64,000 nucleotides of DNA from Microbacterium karelineae (GTDB lineage: Bacteria; Actinomycetota; Actinomycetes; Actinomycetales; Microbacteriaceae): assembly GCF_009745985.1 (NCBI RefSeq), contig NZ_WFIX01000177.1:62001-126000 (forward strand), given 5' to 3'. The translations under genes were made by a program, and so were the position numbers. The notes beneath the pieces were generated by a model, which had not been told where the DNA came from, made no database searches, and saw nothing but the letters and a program-made list of their open reading frames with translations. Below are positions 60,558-64,000 of the stretch, one piece after another. How positions within the stretch are numbered: position 1 is the first letter of the stretch; the number at the start of each line of letters is the position of its first letter.

Positions 60558-61580
60558 ATGGGCGCCGCCCCCACGCACCGTTTCGTCGATGTCAACGGCC
60601 TCCGACTGCATATCGTCGAACACGGCCAAGGGCCGCTGGTCGTGCTGCTGCATGGCTGGCCCGAGAGCTGGTACTCGTGGCGCCATCAGTTCGAACCACT
60701 GGCCGCCGCGGGCTATCGAGTCATCGCGTTCGATCAACGCGGTTACGCACGCAGTGAGCAGCCCCGTGACATCGGCGCCTACACACTGCTCCATCTGGTC
60801 GGCGATGCGATTTCACTGATCGAGAAGCTCGGCTACGACCGGGCCGTCGTCGTCGGGCACGACTGGGGCGCCCCCGTCGCGTGGACGGCGGCCATGATGC
60901 GGCCGGACAGAGTGCGGGCCGTTGCCGGGCTGAGCATTCCCCCGATCCTGCCTTCGGGGATGCTGCCCCCGTCCGTCACCGCCAGGCTCTACGGCGACAG
61001 GTTCTATCAGGTCTACTTCCAGCAGCCGGGGGTCGCCGATGCGGAGTTCGCCGCAGACCCGCCGAACTCCTTCCGCAGGATCCTGGTCGGCGCGTCGGGG
61101 GACAGTCCGCACTTCGTCCGCCCGGAGCCACTACTCGTTCCCGACCCGAGCCGCGGCCTGCTAGACGCCATGCCGCACCCGACGTCGCTCCCCCCGTGGC
61201 TCACCGAGGACGACATCCGAGCCTACGTCGGGGACTACGCACCGCACGGAGAGTCTGCCTTCAGCGGTGGCTTCAACTGGTACCGCAACCTCGAACGCAA
61301 CAACGAACTGCTCGCGGTGTTCCGCGGCCGCACGATCGATGTCCCCGCCCTCTACGTGGTCGGCGACCGCGACATGGCGACCTCGTTGCGAGACGAAAGC
61401 GGACGTACGGTCGCCGACATGCTGAGCGACGCGTCCGGGGACCGCAACCCGCTCGCTTCGGTCGCGCCGCTGATGCGCGCGCCTGTCGTGCTGCGCGGCG
61501 CGGGGCACTGGACGCAGCAAGAGCGACCCGAAGACGTCAATGCGGCCCTCCTCGAATTCCTCGCAGAACTGCGGGACTGA
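60558..61580 (+). CDS. Epoxide hydrolase (alpha/beta hydrolase, soluble EH type)
   Basis: A 340-residue enzyme with the best epoxide-hydrolase pattern in the window: LLHGWPESWYSWRHQF (HGxP oxyanion motif), VVVGHDWGAPVAWTAAMMRP (Asp nucleophile), FSGGFNWYRNLERN (lid Tyr region), ALYVVGDRDMAT (acid) and LRGAGHWTQQERP (His). It would hydrate an epoxide to a diol. ATG 60558 has CTGGAGATCAG upstream. The TetR-type operators lie just before it, while the adjacent tetR is a remnant; the NmrA gene follows after 49 bases. Confidence 0.88.
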   Translation: MGAAPTHRFVDVNGLRLHIVEHGQGPLVVLLHGWPESWYSWRHQFEPLAAAGYRVIAFDQRGYARSEQPRDIGAYTLLHLVGDAISLIEKLGYDRAVVVGHDWGAPVAWTAAMMRPDRVRAVAGLSIPPILPSGMLPPSVTARLYGDRFYQVYFQQPGVADAEFAADPPNSFRRILVGASGDSPHFVRPEPLLVPDPSRGLLDAMPHPTSLPPWLTEDDIRAYVGDYAPHGESAFSGGFNWYRNLERNNELLAVFRGRTIDVPALYVVGDRDMATSLRDESGRTVADMLSDASGDRNPLASVAPLMRAPVVLRGAGHWTQQERPEDVNAALLEFLAELRD

Positions 61581-61629
61581 GAAGGGACGCCCACGACCCC
61601 ATGTGGAAAGAAGGAAAAGGAGCACGAGA

Positions 61630-62604
61630 ATGACAGAGCCCAGCCCGATCCTCATCACCGGTGCTGCAGGAGAAATCGGCGGTGTGAGCAGAACGGTCGT
61701 CGATATGCTCATCGCCGCGGGACAACGCGTGCGGGCATTCGTCCGGCGCGACGACGAGCGGGCGCAGTCCCTGCGCGATGCTGGGGCGGAGGTCGTCGTC
61801 GGAGACCTGCTCGATATCGCCGATGTAAGCGCCGCCCTGGTGGGCGTTCGCCGGCTCTACTTCAGCATGGGACTCTCGCCCTACTACACAGACGCGGTCG
61901 GGCTGATGGCAGCGGCGGCACGCGAGCAGGGCGATCTCGAGGCGTTCGTCAGCATCTCCGAGTACGAGCAGTCATTCATGACCTTCGAGAAGATGACGGC
62001 GCCCGAACACGAACGACGGACACATCTCGGAGGCATCGTCACCGCATGGTCGCCCCAGCAGAGAGCACACTGGGTCGCCGAGCAGATGCTGAACTGGTCG
62101 GATCTCCCGGTCGTGCATCTGCGCGCGGCGTTCTTCGTCGAGAACCCCATCCTCACCTGGGTCGCGCTCGGCTCCCTCGCGGACGGCGAGCTGCGCCTGC
62201 CGTTCGGCCAGCACAGGTTGGCACCGATCGCCGCGTACGACGTGGCGGAGGCCTGCACGCGCATCCTGCTGGACCCCTCACCTCATATCTCGAAGGCATA
62301 CGAGCTCACGGGCCCGGACTTCGTGGACATGCATGCGATCGCCGACGATTTCGCGACCGTCTTGGGCGGCGAGGTGAGGTATGTGCCCGAGGACGTCGAG
62401 GAGTGGAACACGAAGTACATCGATACCGCGCTCGGGCAGCAGCCTCATATCGCCGAACATCTCAAGACACTCACGCGCATCATCGGTCGCGGCGGCTACG
62501 GCACGATCACGCACCAGCTGCAGAACCTGCTCGGACGCGAACCGATGACCGTGCGGTGGGCGCTGGCGAATCACCCGCGTATCCAGGAACTCGCGGCGCG
62601 TTGA
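61630..62604 (+). CDS. NmrA-family NAD(P)-binding protein
   Basis: A 324-residue atypical SDR. ILITGAAGEIGGVSRTVVDM is the cofactor loop, VRAFVRRDDERAQSLRDAGA the second strand region, and VVHLRAAFFVENPILTWVAL and AYDVAEACTRILLD the NmrA/HSCARG pattern. No YxxxK active site. Such proteins act as redox sensors or as reductases. AAAAGGAGCACGAGA precedes the ATG. It is operonic with the epoxide hydrolase. Confidence 0.83.
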   Translation: MTEPSPILITGAAGEIGGVSRTVVDMLIAAGQRVRAFVRRDDERAQSLRDAGAEVVVGDLLDIADVSAALVGVRRLYFSMGLSPYYTDAVGLMAAAAREQGDLEAFVSISEYEQSFMTFEKMTAPEHERRTHLGGIVTAWSPQQRAHWVAEQMLNWSDLPVVHLRAAFFVENPILTWVALGSLADGELRLPFGQHRLAPIAAYDVAEACTRILLDPSPHISKAYELTGPDFVDMHAIADDFATVLGGEVRYVPEDVEEWNTKYIDTALGQQPHIAEHLKTLTRIIGRGGYGTITHQLQNLLGREPMTVRWALANHPRIQELAAR

Positions 62605-62627
62605 GTCGAACGCAACGGGCGTCCGCC

Positions 62628-63263
62628 TCACCCCGGGTCCCCCGGAGTGTCCACCGAATCGGTGCGCAGAGGTACCTCGTGCACGCCGGCGGCGTCCAGG
62701 AGCGCATCCACCGTCCGCGGGAGGATCCCGCGCAGATCGTCCACCTTCACCCCGCCGCGCGCGGCGGCTCCGTCGTAGATGAACATGAGCTGGCGAGAGA
62801 GGGCGCCCGGTTCGAGCGCACCGCCGCGTCGGGCTTCGTCCAAGAAGAACGCGGCGAGCTGATCCTTGATCCTGTCGGCCACCCGGCTCGCGGGATGCTG
62901 CGGATCCTTCAGCTCCACCTGCACGGCCAGGAACGGGCAGCCCCTGTACCCAGGACTCGCCGCATCTTTCTCCAACTGGGCGAAGACGTGGAGAATGCGC
63001 GCTCGTGGTGAGTCGAGATCGTCCGGCGGCAACAGTCGCGTCAGGTAGTCGGGGGCCCGCTCCTCCAGGCTTGCGGTCAGCAGCGCCTCCTTGCTCCCGA
63101 AGAGCTCGTACATCGACCGTTTCGAGACCCGGGCGGCCTTGGCCAGCGTCTGCACGCCCACTCCCACGCCCTCGCGATAGGTCAGGTCCGCCACCGCCGC
63201 AAGCAACCGCGTACGCGAGCCCTGTCCAGGGGCGAGTCGGACGACGTTCTCTTCGGAGCTCAC
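62628..63263 (-). CDS. TetR-family repressor
   Basis: A 211-residue regulator related to the TetR at 26969. VGVGVQTLAKAARVSKRSMYEL is the HTH; RARILHVFAQLEKDAASPGYRG, ELKDPQHPASRVADRIKDQL and VDALLDAAGV match the relative. GTG 63263 is a tentative start; the open frame goes further but without family similarity. It converges on the NmrA gene and is divergent from the NmrA-like gene at 63450. It could bind the operators at 60389-60516, whose own tetR is broken. Confidence 0.85.
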   Translation of the reverse strand: MSSEENVVRLAPGQGSRTRLLAAVADLTYREGVGVGVQTLAKAARVSKRSMYELFGSKEALLTASLEERAPDYLTRLLPPDDLDSPRARILHVFAQLEKDAASPGYRGCPFLAVQVELKDPQHPASRVADRIKDQLAAFFLDEARRGGALEPGALSRQLMFIYDGAAARGGVKVDDLRGILPRTVDALLDAAGVHEVPLRTDSVDTPGDPG

Positions 63264-63449
63264 GTCGGAAGGATAGCCGCACATCTCCTGAGGCAGCGCC
63301 AGTCCACTTTTCGTTCTGCACTCGGAGACAGCCGAAAGGAGTCCCGCACTCTTAACGACATCCCTCAGAGACACCATGCCGATCTGCTGGCCCGCCAACT
63401 GACAGGAATCACCGCGCGGGCCGACCTAACCCCATTGGAGCACACCTCT

Positions 63450-64000
63450 ATGACCGACTACACCACCTCCACGATCTTCGTCATCGGCGGGACCGGCGCG
63501 CAGGGAATGCCCATCGTGCGCGCCCTGGTCGCGGACCAGAAGTATCACGTGAAGGTCCTCACCCGGGATCCGAATTCTGCCCGCGCCTTGGCCCTGCTGG
63601 CGCTGGGCAACGTGACCCTCATCGAGGGCACCTTCGCCGACGAGGAGGTGCTCCGCGCGGGGTTCCGGGAATCAGATGGCGCCTATGTGAACATCGACGG
63701 ATTCAACACGGGCGAGAAGACGGAGACCTACTGGGCGATTCGCAGCTACGAGATCGCAATCGAGGAGGGGGTCCGGTTCTTCGTCTACGGGAACCTCGAC
63801 TACGTGCTGAAGAAGTCGGGCTACGATTCCCGGTTCCGCACCGGCCACTACGACGGCAAGGGCCGGATGGCGGAGTGGGTCCTTTTCCAGAACCAGTCCA
63901 ACCGCAACCGCATGGGCGCCGCGGTCTTCACCTCGGGCCCGTACGCCGAGATGACGATCTCGCCCGGCACCCCGATGACCCCTTCGGTCGAGGATGGCGT
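63450..64000 (+). CDS. NmrA-family NAD(P)-binding protein (cut by window edge)
   Basis: The first 183 residues are present. TIFVIGGTGAQGMPIVRALV is the cofactor loop, YHVKVLTRDPNSARALALLA the second strand, VNIDGFNTGEKTETYWAIRS and FFVYGNLDYVLKKSGYDSRF the HSCARG-like core. TTGGAG lies ten bases before the ATG. It continues beyond the window. It is divergent from the TetR gene. Confidence 0.83.
   Translation, partial: MTDYTTSTIFVIGGTGAQGMPIVRALVADQKYHVKVLTRDPNSARALALLALGNVTLIEGTFADEEVLRAGFRESDGAYVNIDGFNTGEKTETYWAIRSYEIAIEEGVRFFVYGNLDYVLKKSGYDSRFRTGHYDGKGRMAEWVLFQNQSNRNRMGAAVFTSGPYAEMTISPGTPMTPSVEDG

Noticed and set aside
1-64000. CRISPR arrays, tRNA or rRNA genes, integrase genes, phage genes
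   Set aside because: Looked for repeated spacers, tRNA-like cloverleaf ends and recombinase motifs; none found apart from the three IS3-family elements.

Overview
The window is high-GC DNA with many GTG starts, 1-4 base stop/start overlaps, Microbacteriaceae-like RNA polymerase alpha sequence and ECF41/ABC-F/IS3 content. It most likely comes from an actinobacterium of the Microbacterium type; genus is inference. No tRNA, rRNA, CRISPR array or replication origin was seen.

Layout. (1) 0-9.7 kb looks like ordinary chromosome: the end of an ABC-2 permease, a decapitated MFS gene, an ECF41 sigma cassette with its NAD(P)-binding target gene, an ABC-F ATPase, arfB, and a LacI-controlled MFS/esterase operon. 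(2) An IS3-family element (9896-11227) without target duplication marks the left edge of a catabolic island. (3) 11.3-49 kb is the island: four AraC and one LacI regulators, one TetR, three cis-CaaD-like tautomerases (Pro-1 enzymes), three enoyl-CoA hydratases, two thioesterase-like proteins, two acyl-CoA ligases, a 3-hydroxyacyl-CoA dehydrogenase, many alpha/beta hydrolases (two epoxide-hydrolase-like), a halohydrin-dehalogenase-type SDR, a type I Baeyer-Villiger monooxygenase operon with an aldolase and an enol-lactonase, a metallo-beta-lactamase-fold enzyme and an MHS transporter. Between 41.0 and 45.3 kb intact genes alternate with decayed relics of a 2-oxoacid dehydrogenase (E1alpha, E1beta, E2), a dihydroxyacetone kinase and a sensor kinase, all on the same strand. 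(4) 49-64 kb is a patchwork: two broken IS3-family elements, each abutting the surviving 3' part of a tetR gene, an aldehyde-dehydrogenase/TDT-transporter operon, a dihydrolipoyl dehydrogenase, an SDR, a second gene for RNA polymerase alpha, and a TetR/epoxide-hydrolase/NmrA cluster that runs off the right edge.

How it may work. Reading upstream regions side by side shows a 15-base box, consensus GNCGNNNNNGTYCTA, placed 27-28 bases (from its GTYCTA part) 5' of a -10 hexamer in front of ten genes or operons on both strands between 12.3 and 46.7 kb: all three tautomerases, two twin hydrolases, an epoxide-hydrolase-like gene, the enoyl-CoA hydratase operon, the monooxygenase operon, the metallo-hydrolase and a thioesterase. 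I infer one regulon, probably read by the three paralogous AraC activators. The enzyme set fits oxidation of a ketone to an ester or lactone, hydrolysis, CoA activation and beta-oxidation-like cleavage, with epoxide or halohydrin chemistry at the side; the substrate cannot be read from the sequence.

Two smaller circuits are visible: a GTATACGTATAC palindrome shared by the histidinol-dehydrogenase-like gene and a hydrolase/SDR pair, and AAACCG-N2-CGGTTT operators at two TetR-linked hydrolase genes.
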